Below are positions 46,405 to 60,100 of a stretch of 64,000 nucleotides of DNA, in pieces; positions within the stretch are counted from its first letter, which is position 1, and each line of letters begins with the position of its first letter. The translations under genes were made by a program, and so were the position numbers. The notes under the pieces were generated by a model. The model saw nothing but the letters and a program-made list of their open reading frames with translations, did not search any database and had not been told where the DNA came from. Source of the stretch: Corticium candelabrum (taxonomy: Eukaryota > Porifera > Homoscleromorpha > Homosclerophorida > Plakinidae); the NCBI RefSeq assembly GCF_963422355.1, contig NC_085103.1, positions 2,505,731 through 2,569,730 of the forward strand. Reading direction: 5' to 3'.

Positions 46405-46912
46405 ATACAAGCCAGTCTATTACCAGATTACTTCTAGGCTACAAGGTGCCCAACAACCAAAAAGTTTAGCAGCGAAGAGTAGAAGCTACTCCCTCCTCCC
46501 ACCACTTGTCACTAATTGTGCTGATATTAAGAAACAACTTTCTATCCAATATTGACAAACATTTCCCAGCAAATAGGAGTAGCAGCGTATGGACCTCATA
46601 CTTTGGAACGGACACACACATGGAAGGACGTACAGGGAGACAGGTTCCGCCCAAGCCTAGATTTAGTTCGCTCTCTTCGCTCGCTCCAACAATTACTTGA
46701 CATGCCCAGAGACGACCATTGCTCTTTTGATAGATTTACAAATAGCAAACTGACTAGACAGAGCATCTAGACGAGTACCTGTGTTCTGGTCTCCTCGTCA
46801 GTACTAATCAGGTGGGGTCGGGGATTGAATTTAGTTTCCAAGCCTTCTGCTGGAGTACAGCTTTGCCTTCCTACAGCACACTTCCCACTTTTTGACAGAA
46901 CGTAGAAACAAA
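46405..46912. repeat. Dispersed repeat, copy 2
   Basis: Matches 17004-17505 over its whole length, with scattered substitutions and a short extra CTCTTCGCTCG-like piece. It lies just right of the L1/Tx1 relic. Confidence 0.8.
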
Positions 46913-47170
46913 ATCACCTCACGTTCTATGCGAAATGTAACGGCATAGGTTCGGACATGTGCACGTACGCAGGTGTAGCTAGGTCACTACTGTACTGCAA
47001 CGACCTTAGTCTTACCTGGTGGACAGTGTCTCTCATCGAGAAAGAGGACCACTCGCTCGTAGACCACGACTTTGTGACATCGCAGTATTGTTCGGCGAGA
47101 TAGTATATATACTATCCGGGTAGGATACTCTACACGGACAAAATGTCACCCGGATAGTCTACCCTAAGAT

Positions 47171-47580
47171 ATGGTGTGGGGTAGCATGTTATATTATGGC
47201 GTCGGATCTCTAGCAAGACTAGAAGGCTGCGTAGACGCTCTTGCCTACCAAAGAGTTCTCGAAGGCCACATGCTTCCTGACGCTCAACGCTTAATAGGAG
47301 AGGAATTTGTTTTCCAGCACGACAATGCGCCGATCCATACCGCTCGATCTACCCCCGGCAATGGTAGCGTGACGACGTCACCGTACTTGACTGGCCTCCG
47401 CATCTCCAGATGCCAATCCAATCGAAAACTTGTGGCATACATTGAGAGTCTCAACAAAACGGAAGGTATCTCCAGAACGAAGACGAACTCTGGCGTTCCG
47501 TCTGGGAGGGCTGGCAGACGATTCCAGCAGCGCATGTGAACACATTAGTCGAAAGTGCTGCGAGTCGCGCAATTTCAATT
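47171..47580 (+). pseudogene. Tc1-like transposase, C-terminal fragment
   Basis: MVWGSMLYYGVGSLARLEGC, EEFVFQHDNAPIHTARST (second catalytic Asp), then after a frame shift PDANPIENLWHTL-type sequence with the final Glu near 47415. The N-terminal half is missing. It is a different copy from that at 15.3 kb. Confidence 0.7.
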
Positions 47581-47958
47581 AGATCAGATAGAGGTGGACA
47601 AACCAAATACTAACGAACAGTTAAAATGTTGTGTCACGTCTAGACGCGCGCGCGACAATAGCGAAAATGTGGCGAGAAGTCACGTGATAATTTCGTCTAG
47701 CAGCGGATACGGTTTCAGAGTTTGGTTTACGTGTTTTGAATTTTTTTAGCAATGATAAACATTAGCTTTGCACTGCTAGTAGGCGCTGCTTAAAGTTCGT
47801 AAGATTCTGTACTTTTATCACTAGCTGGATGATAAACGCGTTTGTACTGGGTTATGATGCAGTGTCCTTATCTAGAATTATGACGCGGACTGTATCTAGC
47901 TAAAGTTGGAAGAGCTGTGAGGAAAGCACTGAAGAATGATACACAACTCTGAACAAAA

Positions 47959-47998
<40 letters not shown>

Positions 47999-48880
47999 GC
48001 ATGTATGTATGTATGTATGTATGTATGTATGTATGTATTTAGGATGAAAGTTGGAAGGCAAGGACAACCATGAAGAGATGGACAGAAAGTAAGCGTGGGA
48101 CAAAGTTGTTAGTGTAAATCGCATTTCAGTAAACAGATGTGGACAGAAAGACTTACGTGGAGTTTAGGCAAGCTCTATCAAAATACTACATAAAACTGTT
48201 TTGCGTTGCCAACGATTGGGTAGGCACAGGTGGCAACAAAGACATTGACCTTTTTCATAAACAAAAGATATATTTGTACCAAATTAATAGAAGAAACATC
48301 ACTCTCAGACGCCGAGATGTTAGTATTAGACGAAAGACCGACATGCCTCCCGACAGAGAAGAAATCCAAACAAGCCCATGCAAGCTTGTGCACGAATTCG
48401 ATGATAAAAGTTCACGCAAGAAATTGGAGAGAGCGCGACGCCAACGAACGTGACCAAAACAAGGCCAAAGGTGACGACACGATCACACATTCACAATGAA
48501 ATCAAACTGAAACCCTCCAGAAACAAACAACGACGGCATAGAGGATTATATGACGAAAACGAGACAAGCCATAATCGATAAAAAAAAGGAGACAAAAAAT
48601 CCGTGTCAACAGCATGCATGGGTTTGTGACTAACTAGTAAGAAATGCTAGCTTGCAGTAGCTACGACCGTGTTTCATTGTCCGATCAATCAAACACATAG
48701 CTGAGAATTACTAAGCAATCTACTTAGAACGAGCTCCAAGACATATAGTAGGTGTTATTCACAACAACGTATAACCCAGTAGTGGTATCATATTATCTGA
48801 GTAATAACGTACGTCTAATGACTGCCGGCGCAACCATAGTGCAATATGATAACGCGATTGTTACGATATATTAGCAGAAT
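47581..48880. other. No gene seen
   Basis: Holds TA and ATGT microsatellites at 47957-48039. Overlapping open frames at 48139-48499 have no recognisable domain or coding pattern. Confidence 0.5.
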
Positions 48881-50314
48881 GTGATAACGAATCAAAGAAA
48901 CAGATGGACCAAATGCTCTGCAGTTGAGTTTTTACAAAGCATATACGAAAGAGATTAGATTAATTAATAACGGGCACTATTGAAGACAGTCCACCGTACT
49001 ATACTGAGGTATAATACACATAATTATGGCATGGATCACTCAATGCCATTCTGTGAGAATTTGTAGTATATTTGTATGCATTGTTTAGGATGTGACAAAC
49101 AATATTAAAAAAGGATGGACAAACAATATTAAAAAAGGATGGACAAACAGCTCTGCAGTTGAGTAAGCGATGGTCATGAATTGTCAGCAGGATGTGACAA
49201 AGAATCAATGATAAAGATGGACCAACTGCGCTAACGATGAGTTTTCGAAACCATATACGAAAGAGGTAAGTAACGGGCACTATCCAAGACGGTCCACCAT
49301 ACTACACTGTAATATACTACATAATTATGACTTGGGTCACGTGTAAATGCCGTGATGTGATAATTTGAAATCAATTCCATCGTGAGGACGCATACAAGGC
49401 CATGTATTATTATCGCCAGGATGTGACAAACAATAAAAAACAGGATGAACCAAATGATCTACAGTTCAGTATTAAAATATTGTGAAGAATTATCAACAGG
49501 ATGTGAGAAAGAATCAAAGATAAAGATGGACCAAATACTCTGAAGTTAAGTTTTAGAAACCACATACGAAAGAGATTAGATTAAAGGGCATTATCCAAGA
49601 AGATCAACCATACTATATCGCAGTACACTACATAATCATGACTTGGGTCAAGCGTAAATGCCGTCATGTGAGAATTTGTAATCAATTCCATCGTGCAAGT
49701 ACGACGACGCGTTCTACACGAAGTATTGATATCTGCGGGTTATGAGAAACAATCGAAAAACAAGATGGACCAACTGCTCTGCAGTTGAATAACGCAATCG
49801 TGAAGATATACGAAAGAGATTAGATTAAAGGGCACTATCCAAGACGATCAACCTTAGTATATCGTAGTACACTACATAATCATGACTTGGGTCAAGCGTA
49901 AATATCGTCATGTGAGAATTTGTAATCAATTCCATCGTGCAAGTACGACGACGCGTTCTACACGAAAAAATTGATATCTGCAGGTTGCAAGAAACAATTG
50001 AAAAACAGGATGGACCAACTGCTCTGCAGTTGAGTAACGCAATCGTGAAGATTTGACAACAGGATGTCAGAAAGAATCAAAGGTAAAGATGGACCAACTG
50101 CTCTGAAGGTGAGTTTTTAGAAACCATATGCGAAAGAGATTAGATTAACGGGTACTATCGAAGACGATCCAGCATACTATACCGTAGTATACACTACATA
50201 ATTATGACTTGGGTCAAGCGTAAATGCCGTCGTGTGAGAATTTTTCAATTCCATCGTGCAGGTATGATGACGCGTTCGACACGACATTGATATTAGCAAG
50301 ATGTAGGCGGTCCA

Positions 50315-50440
50315 CAGACGTAACTTGGCTAGCCATGATTTTAACAAATCTGGCTTCCTGAGAGGAAGCCTGAAGAAGCTGACACCTCTGGCGATGTCGC
50401 TGCTGTTGTGGCTACAGCCAAAAGCAATGCGGTGGACCAT
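50315..50440 (-). pseudogene. THAP zinc-finger exon in satellite tail, copy 1
   Basis: From an ATG at 50440 the minus strand reads MVHRIAFGCSHNSSDIARGV, SFFRLPLRKPDLLKSWLAKL, RL. A C-x4-C pair, SFFRLP and the conserved Trp are the front of a THAP DNA-binding domain. The later C-x2-H pair would be in another exon, not found. The donor is damaged by a two-base loss. Confidence 0.55.
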
Positions 50441-52576
50441 TTCACGTCGAATAAGCCAGGTCTCGCTCGCGTACGACACGTGTTTGAAAAGTTCTTCACT
50501 GCTGATGTTCTGTATACCCCGATGGTTAGAGACTGCAACACGACAATGCACCATCTCACCAATCACTGTCGCTGAGCCTGCAGCCGGTACGTTGAAACGC
50601 ATGCGGGTACATGGGCCAATACACTGTGCAAGTATGATAAAGCGTTCGACAAGACATATTGGTATTAGGAGGATGGGAGAAAAAAGCATAGAACAAGATT
50701 GACAGTACGCGATCGTCACGATTAATTACCAAGATGTGACAAAGATTCAAAGAAACAGATGGACCAACCGATCTGCAGTTGAGCTTTCAGAAACCATATA
50801 CGAAAGAGATTAGATTAACGGGTACTATCGAAACCGTACTATACACTGTAGTATACTACATAAGTAATTATTATGGAATGGATCACTCGCAAATGCCATT
50901 CTGCGAGAATTTATAGTCAATTCCATCGTACAAGTATGATGACGCGTACGACAAGATGTACTAGTATCAGTAAGATGTGATTAAGTTTCATAAACAATCA
51001 AACAACAGGATCAACCAAGCAAGTGTACGCAATCGCCAAGATCTATCACTACGATGTGACTAAGAATCAAAGAAAAAGGTGGATCAACTGATGAGCAGTT
51101 AAGTTTTTAGAAACAATATACGAAAGAGATTAGATTAACGGGCACTATCCAGGACGGTCCACCATACTACACTGTAGTATACTACATAGTCATAACTTGG
51201 GTCACGCGTAAATGCCGTCATGTGAGAATTTGTAATCAATTCCATCGTGAGAACGCGTACAAGGCCATGTATTATTATCACCAGGATGTGACAAACAATA
51301 AAAAATCAAGATGGACCAAATGCTCTGCAGTTGAGTATTGAAATATTGTGAAGATTTATCACCCGGATGTAACAAAGAATCAAAGATAAAGATGCACCAA
51401 CTACTCTGAAGTTAAGTTTTAGAAACCTTATACAAAAGAGATTAGATTAAAGGGCACTATCCAAGACGATCAACCATAGTATATCGTAGTACATTACATA
51501 ATCATGACTTGGGTCAAGTGTAAATGACGTCCTGTGAGAATTTGTAATCAATTCCATCGTGCAAGTACGATGACGCGTTCTACACGAAAAGATTGATATC
51601 TGCCGGTTGTGAGAAACAATTGAAAAACAGGATGGACCAACTGCTCTGCAGTTGAGTAACGCAATCGTGAAGATTTGACAACAGGATGTGACAAAGAATC
51701 AAAGATAAAGATGGACCAACTGCTCTGAAGATGAGTTTTTACAAACCATATACGAAAGACATTAGATCCAAGGGCACTATCCAAGACGATCAACCATAGT
51801 ATATCGTAGTACACTACATAATCATGACTTGGGTCAAGCGTAAATGCCGTCATGTGAGCATTTGTAATCAATTCCATCGTGCAAGTACGACGACGCTTTC
51901 TACACGAATAAATTGATATCTGCGGGTTGTGAGAAACAATCGAAAAACAGGACGAACCAACTGCTCTGCAGCTGAGTAACGCAATCGTGAAGATTTGACA
52001 ACCGGATGTAACAAAGAATGAAAGAAAAAGATGGACCAACTGCTCTGAAGATGAGTTCTTACAAACCATATACGAAAGAGATTAGATTAAAGGGCACTAT
52101 CCAAGACGATCAACCATAGTATATCGTAGTACACTACATAATCATGACTTGGGTCAAGCGTAAATATCGTCATGTGAGAATTTGTAATCAATTCCATCGT
52201 GCAAGTACGACGACGCGTTCTACATGAAGTATTGGTATCTGCAGGTTGCGAGAAAAAATCGAAAAACAGGATGGACCAACTGCTCTGCAGTTGAGTAACG
52301 CAATCGTGAAGATTTGACAACAGGATGTCAGAAAGAATCAAAGGTAAAGATGGACCAACTGCTCTGAAGGTGAGTTTTTAGAAACCATATACGAAAGAGA
52401 TTAGATTAACGGGTACTATCGAAGACGATCCAGCATACTATACCGTAGTATACACTACATAATTATGACTTGGGTCAAGCGTAAATGCCGTCGTGTGAGA
52501 ATTTTTCAATTCCATCGTGCAGGTATGATGACGCGTTCGACACGATATTGATATTAGCAAGATGTAGGCGGTCCAC

Positions 52577-52702
52577 CAGACGTAACTTGGCTAGCCATGA
52601 TTTTAACAAATCTGGCTTCCTGAGAGGAAGCCTGAAGAAGCTGACACCTCTGGCGATGTCGCTGCTGTTGTGGCTACAGCCAAAAGCAATGCAGTGGACC
52701 AT
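52577..52702 (-). pseudogene. THAP zinc-finger exon in satellite tail, copy 2
   Basis: The same 42 codons as copy 1 (MVHCIAFGCSHN here), ending at a GTGGAC donor-like site. The frame is intact. A third, decayed copy lies at about 38205-38315. THAP domains occur in P-element-like transposases and in host DNA-binding proteins; no downstream transposase was seen. Confidence 0.6.
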
Positions 52703-52974
52703 TTCACGTCGAATGAGCCAGGTCTCGCTCGTGCACGACCCGTGTTTGAAAAATTTCTTCACTGCTGATGTTCTGTATACCCCGACGGTTAGAGACTGCA
52801 ACACGACAATGCACCATCTCACCGATCATTGTCGGTAAGCCTGCAGCCGGTACGTTGGAACGCATACGAGTGCATGGGCCACTAAATTTACCAACTGCCA
52901 TACTTCCAGATTCTGGTTGACTCGACCGTTGCGTTCGAGGGATTCAGAACAATCGGAGCTAGGCATCGTGGGTA

Positions 52975-55900
52975 CAGGGGCGTAGCGTGGCATGGGCTAG
53001 ACAGGGCTATAGCCCCCCCAAAGTTTGTAGGCGTGTCCATCAATTTTTGTGTGCTTGATCTTCCAATGCGCATACGTATGCTTTGGAACCCGTCTCTGAC
53101 ACTGTGGGAGCCCAAATCAGACGTCGGGCTGCCAAGGCTTCACGTGTGAGTCACGTGCCCATCTAATGGCGACTCTGAAAAGTTGTGCAGGAGGGAAAGG
53201 AAGTTCCAAGAAGCAGGCGTCTATTTCAGGTAATATATTGACAATAGCTTGTCAGTCATGTATCATTGACTGTGACAAACAAACCCGCTATGCGCCAGTG
53301 ACCTTTTGCAGACAGGTATGCTGCCAGATTTTGACAACAAATGTGAGGTACAGTTAGACGTTCTAGTTATTATAGGTTACGTACACTACTCACATCTTCA
53401 GCTAATTCAGAAGGTAGAGATGACTGCCTCGATTACCCAGACCCCAGTGGACTTTCAGTTGTTGAGCAACCTTTTCCAAAGAAACGCAGTCACGCACGTG
53501 GCGCTTTCTTAGCAGTTTGAGGTTGTTTGTCAACTACAAGCTCATTGATCATGGCTGTTTACGTACTGTATTCTAGATCTCTATACGCGTGGCAGTTCAC
53601 GCTGTTTTTCATACGATAGGATTCTTCTCCCGCGGTCAAGTTTCTGACAACTCGCAAAAGTCTGAAGAAGTTCAAGGAACAGTCGAGTTAGATTCAGAAG
53701 TCAGCCTCACTGATGGTCAAGGCACCGAACAAGTGACACCTAGCGAGGTTTCTACCGCTGCTGGGCCTTCCAGTGGATTGGTTCTAGAAGCCGCTAACGT
53801 TCTAGTAGGCCCTCATCAACCTCGATCCAAAGATTTGTTTGGTGGAAGTTTTCCGAGGAGGCAAATTTTGCGTCAGCGAAGAAGTTTTCAGGAGACTTGG
53901 TATTCCCAGTTCCCTTGGCTGGAGTATAGTGAGAAGGTGGATTCTGCATTTTGTTTTGCGTGTCGCCTAGCTGAGCAGAGCGGAAAGCATGGCCACTACG
54001 ATGCATGCTTTACTGAAAGAGGCTTTCGAAACTGGAAAACGGCACTAGATGACTACAGAAAGCACGAGTCTTCGCATGTGCACTGCTTGGCGGCAGCTGT
54101 GTGGAATCAGGCAAGACATGTTGCCGAATCGGGCACGTCTGTAGCCCAGTCTGTCAGTACTGCGCACCAATTAAGAATAACCTTGAACAGACGAAATCTC
54201 GGGAAAGTGTTTGAAACTATCCTTTATCTTGGGCGACAGTCTATTGCTTTGCGTGGACATGACGAAACGGAAGATTGCACGAACAGAGGGAATTTTCTCG
54301 AACTGTTACATCTGCGGGCATCAGATAATCCTGAGCTTGAGCAACACCTGCAAGGAACGTTTACGTACACCTCTCCACAGATTCAAAATGAAATTCTAGC
54401 TCTTTGCGGTCACAAGATTCAGCAGTCGATAGTCCACGAACTCCGAACGTCCGGTATGTATGGACTGATTTGTGACGAAACCACAGACGTATCGAGACAA
54501 GAGCAGATGTCCATTTGTGTTAGGTACGTAAGTGAATCAATGACAGTAAAGGAACGCTTCTTGGGCTTTTGGCCAGCCGAAAGTACCGATGGAAAGTCAC
54601 TGTTCAATCTTCTAAATCAAGCTTTGAATGAGTTAGGAATTCCTGTAGGTCAAATGAGAGCTCAGTGCTATGACGGTGCGTCCAATATGCGAGGGAGATA
54701 CAAAGGTGTCTGTACTCGTTTTCAGGAAGTGGAAAAGAGAGCTCTATACATCCACTGCCATGCTCACGTGCTGAACCTTACTCTAGCGAATGCTTGTTCC
54801 GCGGTCCAGGATATTAGAAACGTTCTTGGAGTGGTAAACAGCCTCTACAAACTGCTGGAAGGATCGGCAAAGAGACATTCGCGGTTTCAGGCTATCCAGG
54901 AGAAGCTAGGAGGCAGTTCTGTCACTCTCAAGAGACTTTGTGAAACTAGATGGTCTTCACGCTATGAAGCTGTACATGCTATCAAGTCCAGTTTTGATGC
55001 GATCATTCACACTCTTGAAGCAATTTCAACTGAAGATGCCGAATTAGGACCAGAAGCATCCTGTCTTCTGAAGTCTGTTCAGACTTTCCACTTCTTCTTC
55101 TATATTTCAGTGTTGGAAGAGGTACTTGGGAAAACTGCTGTTCTTTCACGCTACTTACAAGGTCGGCGTGTCGAGCTGTCTGGAGTCAAGTCGAAAGTTT
55201 CTAGCACAATCAAAGCCGTGGGTGCACTTCGTGAAGACTTTCAAGACGTCTGGAAAAATACTGAAGACATTGCGTCAAAACTAAGCTTGGAACTTCCACA
55301 ACTTCCGCGCAAACGTAAAGTAGCACAGCGACTGGCCATGGATGGTGGTGGTACACCATATTACCCTCAGTCTTGTCAAGAGCAATATAAACTGGTTTAC
55401 AATGAGGTCGTAGATATCGTGCGAATGGAAATGAAAGAGAGATTTCGTGAGAATGAATATGAAGTTCTGGCTGCAGTCGAAAAACTTCTAGTAGACTCAC
55501 TGACAGAGAGCCGACCAGACCGGTCGAGTCTTCAGACAGTGTGCACATTTTATGGCAACGACTTCAATTCTGGCCGACTTGAGCATGAACTTGAAATTTT
55601 TTATGGTAATATTCAAGCGTACCAAGGCGAACCGGACTGGACTGTAGAGAGTGAAGAGGGAACTGACTTGCCCGAACTTGTAAAAGTCCGGACGTTCTTC
55701 AACAAAGGCACTAACAGGGACTGCTACCCAGAAACTTGTAAGCTTCTTAAGACACTTCTTGTCATTCCTGCATCTTCATCGGAATGTGAACGATCATTTT
55801 CCACTCTCCGTCGTTTGAAAACGTGGCTCAGAACGTCGATGGGACAAGAACGTCTGACTAGTCTAGCACTCCTGACAGTCGAGCGCGAAGAATGTCGAAA

Positions 55901-56301
55901 ATTGGAGAGTAGAGTGGAAGACCTTGTTGCAGAGTTTGGGTCTAGTGGACGAAGGCGTTTACTGTTAAATTAGTTTATCGCACCTCCGTGACGTCTAGAA
56001 CAGCTGTTGCATTTAAACTATGCTACGCTATCTAGAGTACCCTGGAACCGTTGGTTAATTGCAAACTATTTAGCTGCCAGTAGAACGTACTCTGCTCACA
56101 CAAGAATGATCAATTCTCCAAGCTCCCACGTATGCACCACTCAGTCTTCAAGTACGCATGTGACAGCTTTTTGCCCATATGTAGGTACGTACTACGAAGG
56201 CAAGAAGTGTGTGGTTGGCTGATTTGACTGATGAAGTGGGCGTGTCCCGTTGCGTCGCAAAGTCTAGCCCCCCCAATCCTAGAGGTCACGCTACGCCCCT
56301 G
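52975..56301 (+). mobile_element. hAT element 3, intact
   Basis: Perfect 15-bp inverted ends, CAGGGGCGTAGCGTG and its reverse, enclose 3327 bp. The 8-bp flanks (CGTGGGTA and CGTCAAGC) do not match. It lies next to the end of satellite block B. Confidence 0.85.
53166..55973 (+). CDS. hAT transposase (ZMYM1-like), two exons
   Basis: Exons 53166-53229 and 53620-55973 total 2418 nt (805 aa) in frame. The TTF-type finger reads WYSQFPWLEYSE with AFCFACRLAEQ. A DUF4371 region follows with GLICDETTDVSRQEQMSICV and QCYDGASNMRGRYKG. The dimerisation block is SSECERSFSTLRRLKTWLRT. It is the same family as the transposase at 39 kb but clearly diverged. A further open stretch at 53416-53510 could be an optional exon. 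Intact frame and perfect ends suggest recent activity. Confidence 0.85.
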
Positions 56302-57168
56302 CGTCAAGCAAAAGCGTCATGTTCCCTCAGGTTACCAAAAAGTCAGATGAGTTTTTAAGGTTTGTTACACCCCTGTCCCGGCAATGGCGGACATTCATCT
56401 TTCAAAATACTGGAACTATACAATGCCCTCTATATACTTGGTGGATCCACCTAGCGAGGGACACGATCGAAACCCACAACTAGACCATGAACAACAAAGC
56501 CCGACTGCCTATACTCTGTAATACGTGTATCAACTGTCTTATAGTCAATTTAACCAATAGCCGAATTCAAACTCCAGCTTCTTACGCCACTACCAACAAA
56601 AAGAAAGAGAGCACAGCGAACCAAGGGCGCCGCCATTTTATTTACAAAGACCTCCCGTATATAAACTGAACTCCCGTATGCCATAGGCATAATTAGAGAT
56701 AATAGAATAGTACAAAAGCAAGTCCGATTTTGTACCGTAATTATTACATTATTAAAGTACTTATTCATAATTAATTATTAAAGTACTTATTCGTAATTAA
56801 TTAAATTACTTTAATTAATTAATTAATTGCCTTATTACGTGTAGTCAAATTATTAGAAAGTATCTCAAAGCTGCTCGGGTGCTGCAATGTTATATTGTAC
56901 ATTAATGGATTAATAGTGCAAGTGCTTTGACTGACTGCGCGAGGACTGAAACTCCGGGGAATGAGGAGGGCGGAGTCTGCATTGACTGCTCTGACGGCTG
57001 TACACGGCCCACTGTATGCCCTAAGGCTGTCACTTGCGATTATTTACTGCCCACGCAGATAGGCCCCTACCAGTATGTAGGACTAGTCGATACAATATTG
57101 TGCTCAGCTGGTAAAAGGATGTTGTTTGCACAGCGCATGCGTAATCACGTCCACAATTTCCAGACGAC
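56302..57168. other. Intergenic, upstream of MTRR
   Basis: AT-rich, with AATTA repeats at about 56760-56830. No gene was seen. A GCGCATGCG palindrome at 57133-57141, a binding motif of NRF-1-type factors, lies 28 nt before the MTRR start codon and may be a promoter element. Confidence 0.4.
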
Positions 57169-60100
57169 ATGATTCGTCGTTTTCTCATACTATACGCGTC
57201 CCAGACCGGTCAGGCAGAGGCAATAGCGAAGTCTGAGATCTACACGAACGCCTTCGACCACGATCTCTCGCCCGTCATCTTCTGCATGAGCCAAACAGAC
57301 AGGAAGGTGACTACAGCATTGTCCAATTCTTGTGTAATTGTTCTTGCTGTGTAACCGTTAGACTTCATTGAATGCTATGTCAGTTTTCCTGTTTATTGAC
57401 TTGTAATAGTTGATTTTGCTAGTGTGCGCATTTTTGCTGGCTGTGGTGAATGTCACCCTATTTTCACGTCTGAGTGTGATGAAGACGTGCCATCTTCGTG
57501 TTGTCTGTCTATTCGTGCCATTGTCTAGGAATGTAACAAGTTACTTTGATAGCCTTGTACCCAGGCCCTCTTGCGCGCCCGGAGAAGAGGGCTGGTACAC
57601 GTTATCTTCGCATGCGCGCATAAATTACCTCAAAATCGGCGTAATGTATGCGCGCCTGCGGAACCGACGTTGTTTACAATCTCAAGCGGATAATGTTGAC
57701 AGCTAACAGCTTCCGTGTTCAGGTGATGTTTTTTGTCCGCTTTTGTTGACTGAGATACCAGTCCTGGCTCTAGTTTCTGCTACAGCTCGAATGCACCAAG
57801 CACAGAGCTGGCAGAGCTGTCGTGGAAGACCGTCTGTCGTACAGATAAAATAAGATGCAACTTCTACTGCAGTCCTTCTCGCTAAGCAGACACTGTAAAC
57901 AGCCTGACTGCAGTACGACTAGACATCGATCGTGCAAGGAACGTCTTGCCACAAAACAAGGTCTAAAGTCGTCTAGATGGATCACTTGACCTTGAGTTTA
58001 GGACTATGGCTTCATCCACATGTTTCACTGTCCGTTCAACGGTTGCGTGCGAAATTATTGGCTTGAGATTCAAGACAACGTTGGTTCGGCATGCATGCAT
58101 ACATTACGCCGATTTTGAGGTAATTTATGCACGTATGCGAAGACAACGTGTACCAGGCTCTCTTCTCCGAGCACGCAAGAGGGCTTGGGTACAAGACTAG
58201 TGTAATAATAGCCTCGCATAGCCAGACTTTAATCCCGTGTACTTTCTTCCGGAGTACATGAGATTGCCTGTGTTTGTCTATGATTGGTTTTGAGTTTTGT
58301 TCAGTAAGACTGAAGCAAAACAGAGACAGACATGACTCTAAAGACAACATAGATTCAATTTGCAAATTAACATACAGGTACAAAGCTATAATGGCAAATC
58401 GGAGGGCATACTTCGTTGAACTCACCAATAGGGAATTGCTGATGTGAAAAGATATATGGGAAAAACACAAATATACTTGTAGGTAGCTATTGAAAGTGAG
58501 TATGGAAACAAAGAGGAGTTTGTAGCTGATACTTGTACAGTAGCTAATAAATGATTGATATTCAAGACAGACAACGGTTGAAGTAATGGTTATGAGAAAC
58601 TGTTGAGAAATATTTATGGTCAAAGAAATACAGCAAATCATGGAAACTGACAGAGACAGACAGCTTGGTGGACAATGGATAGGCAGACAGGTGGTGTCAG
58701 CCAGCTTAACACAAATACAAATACAGAAAATAATGGCAATCTGAGCATTGACCAATATAGTGAATTGCATAAAATGTGAGTGGCAATTATTGTTTAAGAT
58801 TGTATTATAGGCATGCTACAAATAGCAGGAATTTTTCATCACAGTATCTTACTCTGCATTATCTATCTAGTTTAACCTTGAGGAGGAGCCTGTTGTTGTG
58901 ATTGTTGCATCTACGACTGGTGATGGAGATCCTCCAGATACAGCAGGCAAATTTTGGCGACGTATAAAAAAGTCAACTGTTTCTAAGACTACGTTTAAAA
59001 ATTTGAAGTTTGCTTTGTTAGGTATGGTAAACGTTGTTTGGTTACGGTTTACTTAGTACTAATCGATATGTTTGTACTTGTTAGGTCTGGGAGACAGCAA
59101 CTATACAAACTTTTGTAATTTCAGCAAAATGTTGAACAAGCGTTTGACAGAACTAGGAGCCACGCCATTTTATGACACTGGATATGCAGATGATGCAGTA
59201 GGGTAGGTGAAAATGTCGACATTAAGTAGGATGAGTGTTGTGAGATGACTACCATGAATTTAATTAAGACAAAATGGTGGAATACTAAATGCCATCGTCA
59301 GGAAGTTGAATAATCTGAGTGCAGAGTTGACGCTTGATGAAGATGATATTGCTTGTGACCATTTTTTTTTCTTTTGTAAAATTGTGAATAGCTATCAATA
59401 CAATTTTCTGTCTTTCCTTGCTTTTAATAGCATGCCGTGATAAGTGAGTTTTACCATAAATTTCTGCAACTACAGCTGGTAGATATAATGACTTGCTGTT
59501 TCAACAAGTTTTAGAATTTGGTGAGAGTTCCCCTTTAAGATGCATAGACTAAGCAATTTTACAGTATGTACTAAAGAAAACATTGAAGGATCTTATTTTA
59601 TCTTATTTAATTTTGCAATTATGCTCTTTACCTGTAGGTTAGAGAGAGTGGTAGAGCCATGGACTGAAGGTTTATTTCCTGCTCTTAAGAAATTGCTTGG
59701 AGTTCCTATTGCACCATCTGAAAACAATGAGGAAAATGGAGTTGCACTTGATTCTACACAAGTTGAGAAGCAGAAGCAGCATGATGGCACAGAGATTACA
59801 AGTGAACACGGAACGATGCTAGAAGCAAGGAAATTGTCTTCACTTGTATCTCGCAAAGGGTCTCCTCGTACTTGTTTTTCTGCAAGCAGCTCTCCTAAAT
59901 TGGAACGTGTAGCAAGTCCCGAAGGAAAGAAGGCATCATTGAGTGTTGCTGGAGCAGGTCAGCCGACTGCATCATCATTATCAGTTCACAGAGGATCAGT
60001 TGATATGTCAACAATGTCGAGTGTCAATATGGCTAGAAATAGTTTTTCAGACTTATCAGTTGCTCCCAAGTCACCAGGATTAGGAAAGAAAGGTGGTAAA

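Larger units (their letters stand above)
48880..52890. repeat. 320-bp satellite, block B, with THAP-bearing tails
   Basis: At least eleven units are marked by ATACGAAAGAGATTAG-like sequence near 48943, 49255, 49564, 49808, 50128, 50798, 51118, 51430, 51750, 52070 and 52389. Most spacings are 309-320 bp. A tail of about 400 bp, different from the unit, follows the array twice (about 50215-50620 and 52470-52880). Long minus-strand frames spanning units share the repeat's period and are probably not genes. Confidence 0.9.

Noticed and set aside
50355..50373. GGCTTCCTGAGAGGAAGCC hairpin as a Helitron 3' end
   Set aside because: It lies inside the THAP coding exon and no CTRR end follows; coding explains it better.
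51548..52069. 173-codon minus-strand frame in the satellite
   Set aside because: It covers more than one 320-bp unit with repeated peptide; the absence of stops reflects unit composition.
56927..57172. 81-codon Cys-rich open frame before MTRR
   Set aside because: No domain match; it ends across the MTRR start and is likely chance in a GC-richer promoter.
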